A stretch of 64,000 bases of DNA from Halomicrobium urmianum (GCF_020217425.1 NZ_CP084090.1:3162001-3226000); one strand, 5' to 3'; counted from the first letter of the stretch, positions 25,980 to 34,981 are shown. The notes: generated by a model from the letters alone, not told the origin. Numbers and translations are program-made.

Positions 25980-26999
25980 ATGCGACGGGTCGGCGCGTCG
26001 GTCCGGCGGATCGGCGGGAGTCTCGGGCTTCGGTCCGCGGTCGAGAACCCCGTTCACTGGTTCCTGCTCTCGGGGAACCGCCACGCCGTCACTACCACCC
26101 TCTTTGCGGTCGTGTTCGCGACCATCCTGGTCGTCGGGACGGTCTGGCCCTTCGAGATGCGGCAGGTCCTGACCGAGACCGGGTCCGTCCAGACCATCCT
26201 GAACACGCTGCTGAGCGGCATCATCCTGCTCGTGTCCATCGTCGTCTCGATCAACTCCGTCGTGCTCTCCTACGACCTGGCCTCGATCGGACAGCAGCGC
26301 GAGCGCATCGAGAAGGCCATCCAGTTCCGGTACGACCTGGGCGATTACGGCGACCCAGGCTCCAAACCGACGAACCCGTCGATCTTCCTCGACGCGATTC
26401 TCGCCGCCGTCGACGACCGAGCGTCGAACCTCCAGTCCGCCCTGGACGGCGCCTCGGACGGGGAACTCCGGCGCGAGACCGAGTCCTTCGCCGTCGCCGT
26501 CCAGGAGAGCGTCGCGCAGTTCGACGAGCGCCACGACCGCGGCGACGCCGACGAACTCGCCGTCCTCTGGGCCGGTCTCGAGTTCGACTACACCCAGCAC
26601 ATGGACCGCTCGCAAGACCTGCAGATGCGCTACGCCGACAGCGACGACGACGCGGTCACCGGCGCGCTCGACGACCTCGTCGAACTCTTCGAGCTGTTCG
26701 CCACCGGCAAGGAGTACTTCAAGACGCTCTACTACAGCCGCGAGTTCTCGACGCTGTCCCGGACGCTCATCTCGGTGGCGCTCCCGGCCATCGTGATCAA
26801 CGCCACGTCGATTCTGGCCATCGACGCCGGCCTGTTACCCGACGTGTGGCTGCTGGGACTCCCGCCGCTGTTGACCTTCGTCGCGACGACCTTCGCCGTC
26901 TCGCTGTTGCCGTTCCTCGTGCTGACCTCGTTCACGCTCCGGGTTGCGACAGTCGCCAGAATGACCGTCGCCGCTGGTCCGTTCGCCCTCGAAACCTAG
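25980..26999 (+). CDS. Haloarchaeal multi-pass membrane protein, unrecognised
   Basis: 339 residues from ATG 25980; a GTG at 25962 is an alternative start. Two helices near the N-terminus (about 40-65 and 78-105, TILNTLLSGIILLVSIVVSI) are followed by a long acidic cytoplasmic or external loop of about 145 residues. Two more helices lie at about 265-285 and 290-320. The N-terminus is basic, fitting inside orientation. No transport or catalytic motif is visible. It follows the DUF5789 gene closely and could be cotranscribed. Confidence 0.65.
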   Translation: MRRVGASVRRIGGSLGLRSAVENPVHWFLLSGNRHAVTTTLFAVVFATILVVGTVWPFEMRQVLTETGSVQTILNTLLSGIILLVSIVVSINSVVLSYDLASIGQQRERIEKAIQFRYDLGDYGDPGSKPTNPSIFLDAILAAVDDRASNLQSALDGASDGELRRETESFAVAVQESVAQFDERHDRGDADELAVLWAGLEFDYTQHMDRSQDLQMRYADSDDDAVTGALDDLVELFELFATGKEYFKTLYYSREFSTLSRTLISVALPAIVINATSILAIDAGLLPDVWLLGLPPLLTFVATTFAVSLLPFLVLTSFTLRVATVARMTVAAGPFALET

Positions 27000-27037
27000 G
27001 CCCGCGGGACTTCCGCTGTTCCCACGCGAGTCCGCCC

Positions 27038-28195
27038 TCAGACGGTCTGTCCGGACGCCCGGGCGTCCGGCAGCGTCGGATCGACGGTCAGCGTCGCCAC
27101 GTCGGCGCGCAGCCAGTCCGCGGCAGCCAGTCGCAGGTCCCGTGCGCGCGACTCCGTGATCGTCGACTGCCCGGAGATCTGGTCGGCCAGCGGGCTGTAC
27201 GCGGACGGATCCAGCCCCATCCGCCGCAGGTAGGTCTGGACCTGCGGTTCGTCCGGACCCAGCTCGATCGCCCGCGTGACCAGTTCGCAGAGGTCCTCGA
27301 ACGGCGGGACGCGGATCTCGTCCGACCCGATTTCCGGCTCGCCGACGGCGACCGGTTTCTCGTCCGTCTGCCGGACCACGCGGCCGACGTCGAAGGCCAG
27401 CCGGACGGCCTGGCTCGGCAGGCAGGTGTCCGGGGCGCGCCACTCGACGGTGGGCAGCTCGTCGCGCAGTCGCACCGGGCTCAGGACGGTGTCCTCCGGC
27501 GTGAAGTGGTCGGCGACGACGCCCTGGCTCACCCCGCGTTCGGCGGCCATGCGGCCGAACCGTCGGTACGCAGATTCCACCGCCGCCCGCCACTCGCCGA
27601 CGTCGTCGACGTACGACCACAGGTCGCAGAAGTCGGCGAACTGCCCACCCTCTCGCTGGCGGTAGGCCTGGGCGCGCGAGCAGTGCTCGCGGCGCTGCCC
27701 GCAGTAGTAGGGCGAACTGCTCACCAGGGCCAGCGCCGGGTCCAGCGCCGTGAGCAGGTTCAGGGCGCCGACGCCGGCGGACTCGCGTTGCTCGTCTCCC
27801 GAGCCCGGCCCCGCGCTGCTCGGCCGGACGCCCCCGCGCTCGAAGTGGACGTGCGTGCCGGCGCAGTTCTTCGTGCTGACGATCTCGTCGTCGTAGATGG
27901 CCTCGAAGGCCTCGCCGCGCTCGGTGGTCGCGTCCGGGCTGGCCTCGGTCAGCGGCGTCCCGAGCGGCACGAGTCGGTGCCCCTCGCTCCCGGCGGCGCT
28001 CATCGCGGCCTGCAGCGTCCGCCGGAGTTCGCGCCGCAACGCGCCCTCGCGCTCGTGCGGCGTCGTCTTCACTTCGATCAGCGGTGCGACGAACTCCGGT
28101 TCGATCAGCTCGTGGCGGTCAGCGAGGTACTGACCGTCGGTGAGTCGGCCCGACTCGTCGACGACCCAGAACTCCATCTCGATGCCCAGATTCAT
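27038..28195 (-). CDS. gshA: Glutamate-cysteine ligase family protein (GCS2)
   Basis: 385 residues from MNLGIEMEFWVVDESGRLTD, the GCS2 start motif (GIEMEF). Further family motifs are FVAPLIEVKT, NCAGTHVHFERG near residue 120 (nucleotide/metal His) and VEWRAPDTCLPS near 250. Haloarchaea use gamma-glutamylcysteine, not glutathione, as the main thiol, and this enzyme makes it from Glu and Cys with ATP. The symbol is given by family and organism; a related amine ligase is the alternative. Confidence 0.75.
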   Translation of the reverse strand: MNLGIEMEFWVVDESGRLTDGQYLADRHELIEPEFVAPLIEVKTTPHEREGALRRELRRTLQAAMSAAGSEGHRLVPLGTPLTEASPDATTERGEAFEAIYDDEIVSTKNCAGTHVHFERGGVRPSSAGPGSGDEQRESAGVGALNLLTALDPALALVSSSPYYCGQRREHCSRAQAYRQREGGQFADFCDLWSYVDDVGEWRAAVESAYRRFGRMAAERGVSQGVVADHFTPEDTVLSPVRLRDELPTVEWRAPDTCLPSQAVRLAFDVGRVVRQTDEKPVAVGEPEIGSDEIRVPPFEDLCELVTRAIELGPDEPQVQTYLRRMGLDPSAYSPLADQISGQSTITESRARDLRLAAADWLRADVATLTVDPTLPDARASGQTV

Positions 28196-28714
28196 AGTAG
28201 GGCGGTGTCGTGAACCCGCTCTCACGCACCGTATCCGTTGAAGGTGACAGCCGGAATTGAGGCGACCGCCTGCGCGTGCCACGAGTTCAAGTACGGCGAC
28301 CGGGAGAGACGCCGACGGCCGATATCTGAAGGGTTTCACGCCGAACGGGCGGCCGGCAGTTCTCGACGCCTGCCCGAACGCGGCGTCGACGAGCGCTGTA
28401 AACGGGGTTCACGCCCGATCCCTGCACCGGCGGGAAACTCTCGTCGGCCTTTTATCCGGCTCCCCCTGCGACTGCAAGGTGCCCCACCAGTTTCGTATCG
28501 TCATATGCGATTTATTCGGTGTCACTGCGCCACTGCTGCAGGAGATCGAGCACTCGCGTTGCCGCGACAACAGCGACTGAGACCGGGCTGTGCCACCTGC
28601 CCCTGGAGTATCCCTATCTCCGTTTATCAGCCAGTCCACAGTAACCCTGGCCTCTGCCAGCATAACCGATTCATTACAAAGCCGCTGACTAGCGTCGGGT
28701 TACGGTGTAGGCCC
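28196..28714. other. Intergenic region, no clear gene
   Basis: 519 bases between the divergent gshA and DUF1328 genes. Frames here (for example 28257-28580) have non-halophile composition and no recognisable product. AT-rich elements at about 28450 (CTTTTATCC), 28510 (GATTTATTC) and 28670 (ATTACAAAG) could be promoter boxes; the last is about 41 bases before the DUF1328 ATG. A short non-coding RNA started from the first two cannot be excluded. Confidence 0.4.
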
Positions 28715-28930
28715 ATGATACACACCACAGCGGTTCACGCCCTCGAAACGATCGCCGGCGTCCCCCTGCAGTTCTCCGGGGACTTCCTGTCCCTGGCGAT
28801 CCTGTTCTTCGTCCTGGCGATCATCGCAGCGGTCGTCGGTGCACGCGGCGTCGCCGGTATCAGCATGGAGATCGCCAAGTGGCTGGTTATTATCTTCATC
28901 GTCCTGGCGGTCATCTCGCTGGTACTCTGA
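28715..28930 (+). CDS. DUF1328 (YtjA-like) small membrane protein
   Basis: 71 residues with two transmembrane helices: [20 protein letters not shown] and [16 protein letters not shown]. The [16 protein letters not shown] link is the DUF1328 signature. Bacterial members respond to envelope or redox stress, but no molecular role is known. The start at 28715 gives [15 protein letters not shown]; the in-frame upstream extension is not protein-like. Confidence 0.8.
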   Translation: MIHTTAVHALETIAGVPLQFSGDFLSLAILFFVLAIIAAVVGARGVAGISMEIAKWLVIIFIVLAVISLVL

Positions 28931-29018
28931 CGCACGGCGCGGCCCCCTCGCTTCGAGCCCGGGCTCCACCTCGCTGTGCTCGGCCTCTGAGTTCGCACCT
29001 TTTCACCGGATAACCCAG

Positions 29019-29036
29019 ACGTAGTCGCGACTACGT
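29019..29036. promoter_or_regulatory. Perfect 18-bp palindrome
   Basis: ACGTAGTCG followed directly by CGACTACGT, with no spacer, 109 bases upstream of the Bat-like pseudogene. A perfect dyad of this length with no role as a stem is most easily read as a dimeric regulator site. Confidence 0.4.
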
Positions 29037-29144
29037 TGCTGGTCGATCCGTCGTACGCACTGAGAACGTGCGGGGTGGCTCCGACGGCAGGAAAGACGCT
29101 CCGTCAACGGAGAATCAAATACCGCTCCACGGGGTACCTGGCGC

Positions 29145-30181
29145 ATGGCCGACGCGGAAGGGGACGTGCTGGCGGAGACGCTGGCCGCGTTCGATGACGC
29201 GGGGTCCCCCTGTGCGCCGCTCCCGACGAGCGGGGTGGCCGAGGCGCTAGACGTCACGCGCCGGTCGGCGTACTCGCGCCTCGACCGACTCGCCGGACGG
29301 GGCGACGTGCGCACGAAGAAGGTGGGTGCGAAGGGTCGGATCTGGTGGACGCCGCCTGACGAACGGGACGACGCGGCTGACGGCCTCCCGGCCGACGTCG
29401 AACCCGGGCAGACGCTCCGGCGACTCGTCCCCGGGACGGTGTATCGCCGCCGCGCCGACTGGACGACCTGCGTCAGCGACGACCGCGAGGGGCTCACTGG
29501 CTACGATTCGTCGTCGCTGGAGCGCGGCAACGTGACCCGGGCGGACGACGTCGTCCACCCGGCCGACGCCGGACAGGTGAGCCGGGAACCCGGCGACGAC
29601 GGTCGGTTCGACGCCACCTACCGGATTCGGACCGCCGACGGCGAGACGCGGTGGGTCCGCGACTGGGGCTACGACGCCGGCGACGGGGTCGTCGAGGGAA
29701 TCGTCACCGGCGTCACTGGACGGACCCGAACGGAGCGGGAACTCGAGGAGGAGGCGTTCGAGCGGATCGACGACGCGTTTCTCGCCGTCGACGGCGAGTG
29801 GCGGCTCACCGACGTCAACGACCGGGCGGCGGACCTGATCGACAGGGACGCGACCGGCCTGATCGGTCGAGCCGTCTAGGACGAGTTCGAGGAGGCCGCG
29901 GCACGCCCTTCCGGCGGGAACTCGCGCGCGACGGAGACGCGGGAGGCCGTCTCCTTCGATGGGCACTACCCGCCGCGTTCCTCGTGGTTCTCCGTCTCGG
30001 CCTCCCACTCCGAGACGGGCCTGTCCGTCTCCTCCTGGGACGTCACTACGCCGGGTTCTTGGAGTGGCCCCGCGAGGCCAGCGGCGAGGAGGTCGCCGAA
30101 TCGCTCGACGTCAGCTCGCCGACCTTCAACCAGCACCTCCGGAACGCCCAGCAGAAGCGACTGGACGTCGTCCTGGCGTAG
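29145..30181 (+). pseudogene. Decayed Bat-like HTH-PAS-HTH_10 regulator
   Basis: The first 244 codons hold an N-terminal HTH (VTRRSAYSRLDRLAGRGDV), one PAS and the start of a second PAS, ending at TAG 29877-29879 exactly where the family has Trp (GRAV-stop-DEFEEAA). After the stop the same frame still reads PAS remnants (VSFDGHYPPRSSWFSVSA), with small local shifts near 29905-29935. A different frame then supplies the C-terminal HTH_10 (EWPREASGEEVAESLDVSS, then TFNQHLRNAQQKRLDVVLA) up to 30181. The GAF and Bat sensor parts are missing. So the gene has a nonsense change, frameshifts and an internal deletion. Confidence 0.75.
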
Positions 30182-30506
30182 CGTTCCCCGGTGTGTCCGT
30201 GTCGACTCTCGGCGGTGGATGGCCGCTCGTCCGTTGCCGGCCGCGTGACAGTTCGTGGCGGAATCGTTCGCGTCCGCAGCCAGCAAAATTTATGTGCTCG
30301 AGTTTAGGATTATTGTGAACGGGAATGATCGAATAATACCGAACAGTATCGGAGTGAGCGATCGACGACGCCGCAGTCGGCCACCGACCGGCGAATAGTC
30401 GTCAGTCGGGTCGGACACGGAGGGGACGGGAGTCGTCGACCGGCGACCGAATCGGAGCGCAATCACCGCCGTGCCGTGCAGGCACGGGGACAGACCGAGA
30501 TCAGCT
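30182..30506. other. Intergenic region with AT-rich promoter patch
   Basis: 325 bases between the Bat-like pseudogene and the GH5 gene. An AT-rich segment at about 30284-30345 contains AAAATTTATG and TTTAGGATTATT, good TATA candidates. Transcription from there would give the GH5 mRNA a leader of 150-190 bases. No gene or strong hairpin is visible. Confidence 0.4.
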
Positions 30507-31925
30507 ATGCACGAGACCAGCGATCGCGATCGAGGCGCACAGCACGCGAACGACCAGCCGCGGACGACGACGGGCAGACGGGAGTTCGTCAAGCTCGTCG
30601 GCGCGGGAGCGACGGTGGGGGCGCTCGGTGGATCGACGCTCGGCACGGCTGCGGGGCTGCCGGGGGATCCGACGCCGCGGCTCCACCGGGACGGCAACGT
30701 CGTGCGCGATCCGAGCGGCAACCAGGTGACGCTCCACGGGCTGAACGTCGTCGACCCGCGGCGGGCGAACGCGAACGTCGACTGGACGCTGCCCATCGAG
30801 GACCTGATCGAACTCGCGACGAACCCCGACGAGGGCTGGAACGCGCAGGTGATCCGCCTCCCGCTCCAGCCCGTCGACATCGCCGACCCGACGGGCGACT
30901 ACGGCGAGCCGGAACCGGGTAACTTCGATCAGACCCGACTGGAGTCGTACCTCGAGAACCACGTCGACAGCGCCGTCGAGGCCTGCAGGGAGCGCGGCGT
31001 CTACTGCATCGTCGACTATCACCGCCACCGGACGACCGACTTCACCACGGCAGCCCTGGACGAGGAGGTCACGATGTTCTGGGAGACGGTGGCGCCGCGG
31101 TACGCCGAGGACAGCCACGTCCTCTACGAGGTGTACAACGAACCCATCGGCGCGAACCGGGGCGGCTACGGCTCGGACCAGGCGGAACAGAGCTTCCTGC
31201 GCTGGCGGGAGACGGCCCAGCAGTGGGTCGACGTCATCCAGAACGAGGCGCCCGAGGCCCCGGTCATCGTGGGCTCGCCCAGCTGGTCGCAGTACACCTA
31301 CCTCGCCCCGGACAACGAGTTCGAGGGTGACAACCTGATGTACGCCGGCCACGTGTACGCCCATGAGTACCTCCGGCCGCTCTCGGAGTCGTTCGGTGCG
31401 CCGGCCGAGGAGGTGCCCGTGTTCATGACGGAGTGGGGCTTCGACTCCACGGGCGGCAGCGAGTCGCACCTCAACGGGACGGTCGACACCGAGGGCGAGC
31501 AGTTCCAGTCGTTCTACGAGGAGTACGACCACGTCCACTCGACGGCGTGGATCCTCTCGCACTTCTGGAGCCCGACGATGGTCGACGAGAGCTACGAGGT
31601 CGCCACGGAGTACGGGAGCCTCGTCCAGGACTTCCTCGAATCGAAGGCAGACGTCCAGCGGCCCGGCGACGGTGACAGTGGTTCCGACCCCGTCGAACCC
31701 CCGGAGGAGAACCGCCCGTCCTGGCCCGGGAACGCGACCGACCCGGACGGCGACGGCCGCTACGAGGACCTCAACGGCAACGGCGAGGCCGACTACTCCG
31801 ACGTCGTCGAGTACTTCAACGGCATGGACAGCGAGGGGATGCAGAACGACGTCCAGTACTACGATTACAACGGCAACGGCGACGTCGACTACGCCGACCT
31901 CGTCGAACTGTTCAACCAGATCTGA
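30507..31925 (+). CDS. Tat-exported GH5 glycoside hydrolase (cellulase-like) with C-terminal dockerin-like module
   Basis: 472 residues from MHETSDRDRG. Residues 24-50 are a twin-arginine signal (GRREFVKLVGAGATVGALGG). The GH5 barrel (about 55-385) has VTLHGLNVVDPRR, VDYHRHRT, the acid/base Glu in LYEVYNEPIG (E212) and the nucleophile Glu in VFMTEWGFD (E309). After an acidic linker, residues 410-472 hold two EF-hand-like dockerin repeats, DLNGNGEADYSDVVEYF and DYNGNGDVDYADLVELF, preceded by TDPDGDGRYE. The family is mostly beta-1,4-glucanase. A cohesin-like membrane protein is encoded at 36048-36890, so the enzyme may be tethered to the surface. Confidence 0.85.
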   Translation: MHETSDRDRGAQHANDQPRTTTGRREFVKLVGAGATVGALGGSTLGTAAGLPGDPTPRLHRDGNVVRDPSGNQVTLHGLNVVDPRRANANVDWTLPIEDLIELATNPDEGWNAQVIRLPLQPVDIADPTGDYGEPEPGNFDQTRLESYLENHVDSAVEACRERGVYCIVDYHRHRTTDFTTAALDEEVTMFWETVAPRYAEDSHVLYEVYNEPIGANRGGYGSDQAEQSFLRWRETAQQWVDVIQNEAPEAPVIVGSPSWSQYTYLAPDNEFEGDNLMYAGHVYAHEYLRPLSESFGAPAEEVPVFMTEWGFDSTGGSESHLNGTVDTEGEQFQSFYEEYDHVHSTAWILSHFWSPTMVDESYEVATEYGSLVQDFLESKADVQRPGDGDSGSDPVEPPEENRPSWPGNATDPDGDGRYEDLNGNGEADYSDVVEYFNGMDSEGMQNDVQYYDYNGNGDVDYADLVELFNQI

Positions 31926-32226
31926 TCGGGCCTGCAGCGGTCACGAACTGACCATCGCCCGGTCGCTGTCCGATCCCGGGGTAGAGGTCCACACGGTAGC
32001 CGACCCCTGATCGAGCAGACGTTCACCTCGGACGCTCGCGGCGACTACAGTTCCCTCTCAGGCTGAGATGACCAGCCGTGAGTGTCGATGGTCCCCCTCG
32101 ACAGGCCACGTTTGATATAGCGACATACAATTTACGTGTTGTGAGGGCGGCGGAATGTCACAGAATTATACTAAATATAAATTATAATAATGCCCGGTCA
32201 ACTGCGCGAGTGTCCCCGAACAGCGG
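31926..32226. other. AT-rich convergent intergenic region
   Basis: 301 bases between the convergent GH5 and integrase genes. Bases about 32110-32195 are markedly AT-rich (TTTGATATAG, then a run of ATTATA/AAATATAAATT repeats at 32164-32190) in a genome that is otherwise very GC-rich. It may hold the GH5 transcript end or an insertion target for the integrase. No gene visible. Confidence 0.4.
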
Positions 32227-33264
32227 TCACAGCAGCGAGTAGACGTTGCGCTCGTACACTTCCCGGACGCGGTCGCCCCAGTCGTGGGTGTAGGTGTCGA
32301 TGATGTCCTGGGCGACGTCGCCGCGGAGGTACTTGACGATGCCCCGGTCGCCGGTGCGGTCCCGGAGGTGCGTGGTGAAGAAGTGTCGGAAGTAGTGGGG
32401 CGTGACGTTCTCGGCGGCCCCGCCGCCGTCGCGGTACCAGCCCCGGTCTCTGGCGTGGCTCTCGACCAGGTGATGGACCATATCGGGCGTCAACCGCTTG
32501 CCCCAGTCACCGCTCGTACTGGTGAACAGCGGCTCGGCCCCGCTTCTCGCGTCCGGTCTGATCGCCAGCCACTCGCGGAGGACCGCAGCGAGTTCGTCGT
32601 CGACGGGAATCGTCGTGTCCCGCTTGCGCTTGTTCGAGGCCGTCCGCTCCTCGCCGTTGACGACAGCGCCGCGCGCCGGCGTCGACGAGACGAACAGCGA
32701 GTTCGACCGCCCCTCGATCTGGCCGCGAACGGGCGTCTCCGGGCCGACGCCGACGCCTTCGAGGTTGAGATCGCGACGATCGAGGTTGCACAGTTCCCCG
32801 ACGCGCATGCCCGTCTTGAGCAGCGTCACGACGACGGCCCGCTCCAGGGGATGCGTGATCGAACCGACGAACGCACGCATCTCCTCGACGCTGATCTCCC
32901 GGCGAGTGGGGTCGGTGTCGATGGTCTCGTCCATCTCCTCCATCACCAGCGTCATGGGGTTGGCGTCGAACGCGCCGACTTCGTTCATGTAGGCGTAGAA
33001 CCGATGGAGGTAGGAGGCGTAGGTCGCCACCGTCGACTCGCTCTTCTCGCCGCGGAGCTCGTGGACGTACGCCATGCAGTCCCGGTGGCTCGCGCTCTCG
33101 AGGGGGACCGGTCGGGCCCCCTCCGTGAGGAACGCCTCGAAGTCGCGCAGCACGCGCTCGTAGTACTGCCGGGTGCGCTCGGTCTTCCCGTGGTAGGTGA
33201 CGTCCTCGAGGAAGTAGGCGACGGGGTCCTCGTCGACCGCCGCCTCGTCGGCGCGGGAACTCAT
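32227..33264 (-). CDS. Tyrosine recombinase / integrase (XerC/D-like)
   Basis: 345 residues from MSSRADEAAVDED. The N-terminal SAM-like core-binding domain (about 12-105) is followed by the catalytic domain: TGMRVGELCNL (R154), HYFRHFFTTHL (H290, R293) and IIDTYTHDWGDRVREVY (nucleophile probably Y325). A Lys-rich hairpin NKRKRDTTIP supplies the catalytic Lys. All active-site residues are present. The ATG overlaps the DUF5805 stop by four bases, so both are made together. It could be the integrase of a decayed element or a resident recombinase. Confidence 0.85.
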   Translation of the reverse strand: MSSRADEAAVDEDPVAYFLEDVTYHGKTERTRQYYERVLRDFEAFLTEGARPVPLESASHRDCMAYVHELRGEKSESTVATYASYLHRFYAYMNEVGAFDANPMTLVMEEMDETIDTDPTRREISVEEMRAFVGSITHPLERAVVVTLLKTGMRVGELCNLDRRDLNLEGVGVGPETPVRGQIEGRSNSLFVSSTPARGAVVNGEERTASNKRKRDTTIPVDDELAAVLREWLAIRPDARSGAEPLFTSTSGDWGKRLTPDMVHHLVESHARDRGWYRDGGGAAENVTPHYFRHFFTTHLRDRTGDRGIVKYLRGDVAQDIIDTYTHDWGDRVREVYERNVYSLL

Positions 33265-33674
33265 TCGATCGTGTACCCCCCGTTGCGTCCACTGTAGCGG
33301 ACCTCGTCTCTGGACTGGAGGTCCTGCAGCGTCTCCTCGAGTCGATCCTCGACGTTCTCGGTCAGCGCGGCGACGAGTGCGTCCCACTCGTAGAACTCGC
33401 CGTCGGAGAGAATCTCCAGAACCCGGTCTTCCAGACGCTCACCCCTGGGGTCAGGGCCGGAAGGCCGGCCTTCGTCGGCGTCCTCCTGAGCGGCCGTCTC
33501 GTTGCGCTCTATCCCCTCGAATCCGCTCCGGCCGGCCTGAACCATCGATCGGACGAACTCGCTGAGGCTCATGTCCAGTTCGTCGGCGTGGCGCTTCCAC
33601 TCGTCTTTCTGATAGGCCGGGACGTACGTCTGCACCCGGGCCCGCGAGGTGTCGACGTCCTCCTCGGTCGCCAT
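33261..33674 (-). CDS. DUF5805 family protein, integrase partner
   Basis: 137 residues from ATG 33674; the frame also has a GTG at 33683. Residues 8-45 (RVQTYVPAYQKDEWKRHADE, then LDMSLSEFVRSMVQAGRSG) look like a ribbon-helix-helix DNA-binding unit. Residues 80-137 look like a winged helix (RVLEILSDGEFYEWDALVAA, then LEETLQDLQSRDEVRYSG). The four-base overlap with the integrase gene points to a joint role, such as a recombination directionality factor or repressor. Confidence 0.7.
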   Translation of the reverse strand: MATEEDVDTSRARVQTYVPAYQKDEWKRHADELDMSLSEFVRSMVQAGRSGFEGIERNETAAQEDADEGRPSGPDPRGERLEDRVLEILSDGEFYEWDALVAALTENVEDRLEETLQDLQSRDEVRYSGRNGGYTIE

Positions 33675-33714
33675 ACTCGTCACTCGGTCCCCGGATACAT
33701 GAATCTAACCCACG

Positions 33715-33861
33715 TTCACGGATAAGAGAGGTTATCTGTGGTAGTAACGTCCTATTTCACAGACCTCGGCCGACTTCTCCCGGGTTCGGCTCCGCATTAT
33801 GACACCACTTTCACGGATAAGAAATATCGACCGACGCTGGCCCGTGCTTGTGTTTATCTGT
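33715..33861. repeat. Repeated GATAA motifs upstream of the integrase operon
   Basis: TTCACGGATAAGA occurs twice exactly (33715-33727 and 33810-33822). Each copy is followed by a near-inverted partner: TTATCTGTG at 33732-33740 and TTTATCTGT at 33853-33861. The first pair is a near dyad (8 of 9 bases) around 33729. The set lies 40-190 bases upstream of the DUF5805-integrase operon, fitting operators for the DUF5805 protein or integrase arm sites. Confidence 0.5.
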
Positions 33862-34225
33862 CGTGGTCGTTCGGTCCGCTCCGAAACGCGCTCGGTCCTT
33901 GGCGCTACACGATGCTGTCGCTGTCACTTCGGACAGCGTGCCCGAAGCAGAGTCAGAAGGATCACCCCAGATCGGGACCGTCACAGAGTCGCCGATCCGG
34001 TGTATCCTCGGTGGCGGTCCGTCGTAGGCACGCCCCAGATTGTGCCGTGTCGCGTCGACCTCGATATCGTCGAACGTATGTCGGTCCGACATCGACTGAC
34101 GTCGTTCCGACCGTGTGGGCGGGCAGTCGAGCGGCGATTAGCGACGCCCAGTTCGCCGTCGAAAGCGGCTTCCGATCGAGTCGCCACCTCCGGCGACACG
34201 CTTCGCGGGCACTCGCGGGCCGTAG

Positions 34226-34306
34226 ACACGGCCCCAGGCCGTGTGTAGTGCTCCGATTCGGTGGTTCTCTGTGTGACCCTCACAGAGATTATCCCGCCTC
34301 AGGCGG
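34226..34306. other. Cluster of three perfect stem-loops
   Basis: Within 81 bases: ACACGGCC / GGCCGTGT (34226-34233 and 34237-34244, loop CCA), TCTCTGTG / CACAGAGA (34266-34273 and 34281-34288, seven-base loop) and CCGCC / GGCGG (34294-34298 and 34302-34306, loop TCA). They lie in the gene-free region. Such spacing suggests a structured RNA, but both strands are symmetric, so the sense is not known. Confidence 0.35.
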
Positions 34307-34918
34307 CCCTGACGGCCCTCCAGCAGTCGGACGCCGAATCGGCGGATCGCGGAGTGCGCCGACGTCCCGTCGTCGACGGACGACAGCAAGTCACGCACAC
34401 CCGGACGGTGCTCTGCTGCTCGATCTGAACGATCCAGTCCCACTCCGAGACAGCGACGGCGAGTCGACGGTCCCGCAGTCGGGGAGGAAGGGCTTCGCGA
34501 GTCGGACGGCGGGTTCTGCGACGCGTCCGCCCCGCCCAGGCGCAGTCGGGCCGACGCTCGGCGCGCTTCCGGCCGGTCCGCTCTGCTTGTTACCACGGCT
34601 GGCGACCGTCCCAGTCGACCCCGTGTCCGGCGCTCCTACCCCCCGGTCGACCGCCGGAACTGGCCACAGACCGGCCTCGAGTTCGCCCCAGTGGTTCGGG
34701 AGCAGTCCACTGCCGCCGGCGTGGGATCGAGCTGAGGCGGTGCTTCGTTCCGCCTGGCGAAAACCGATGTGGGACCCGGTTGCGAGACCGGTCCGACGGA
34801 TTCGGGGTGGTAGTCTCCGAGAGTGACTGGGCCCCCGTCATCCCGGACGGAGCCCGACGTCTCCCTTTCGCCCTACTCGTCGTCGGGGGGAAGGAATCTC
34901 CCGGTCGGCGTTGAGTTC

Positions 34919-34981
34919 TCCGGGCGTCCGGCGACAGCCCGGACGGAGGTATGCCGGAGACCACGAAACCGGCCGTCCGGG
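34919..34981. other. Overlapping, mutually exclusive inverted repeats
   Basis: TCCGGGC (34919-34925) can pair with GCCCGGA (34937-34943). CCCGGACGG (34938-34946), which shares those bases, can pair with CCGTCCGGG (34973-34981). Only one stem can form at a time. A further GC stem (GGGAC / GTCCC flanked by G/C runs) is at 34991-35015. Confidence 0.3.

Noticed and set aside
28238-28714. N-terminal extension of the DUF1328 protein
   Set aside because: The upstream 159 residues are Arg/Cys-rich and unlike the family, which starts near residue 1 of the 71-residue form.
33811-34092. A 93-codon minus-strand frame with an acidic N-terminus
   Set aside because: Only the first 50 residues look protein-like, there is no TATA box, and the stop lies in the GATAA repeat; kept only as a remark.
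33738-34826. A 362-codon plus-strand frame in the gene-free region
   Set aside because: Arg/Ser/Pro-rich, not acidic, no motif, no promoter; typical of chance open frames at high GC.
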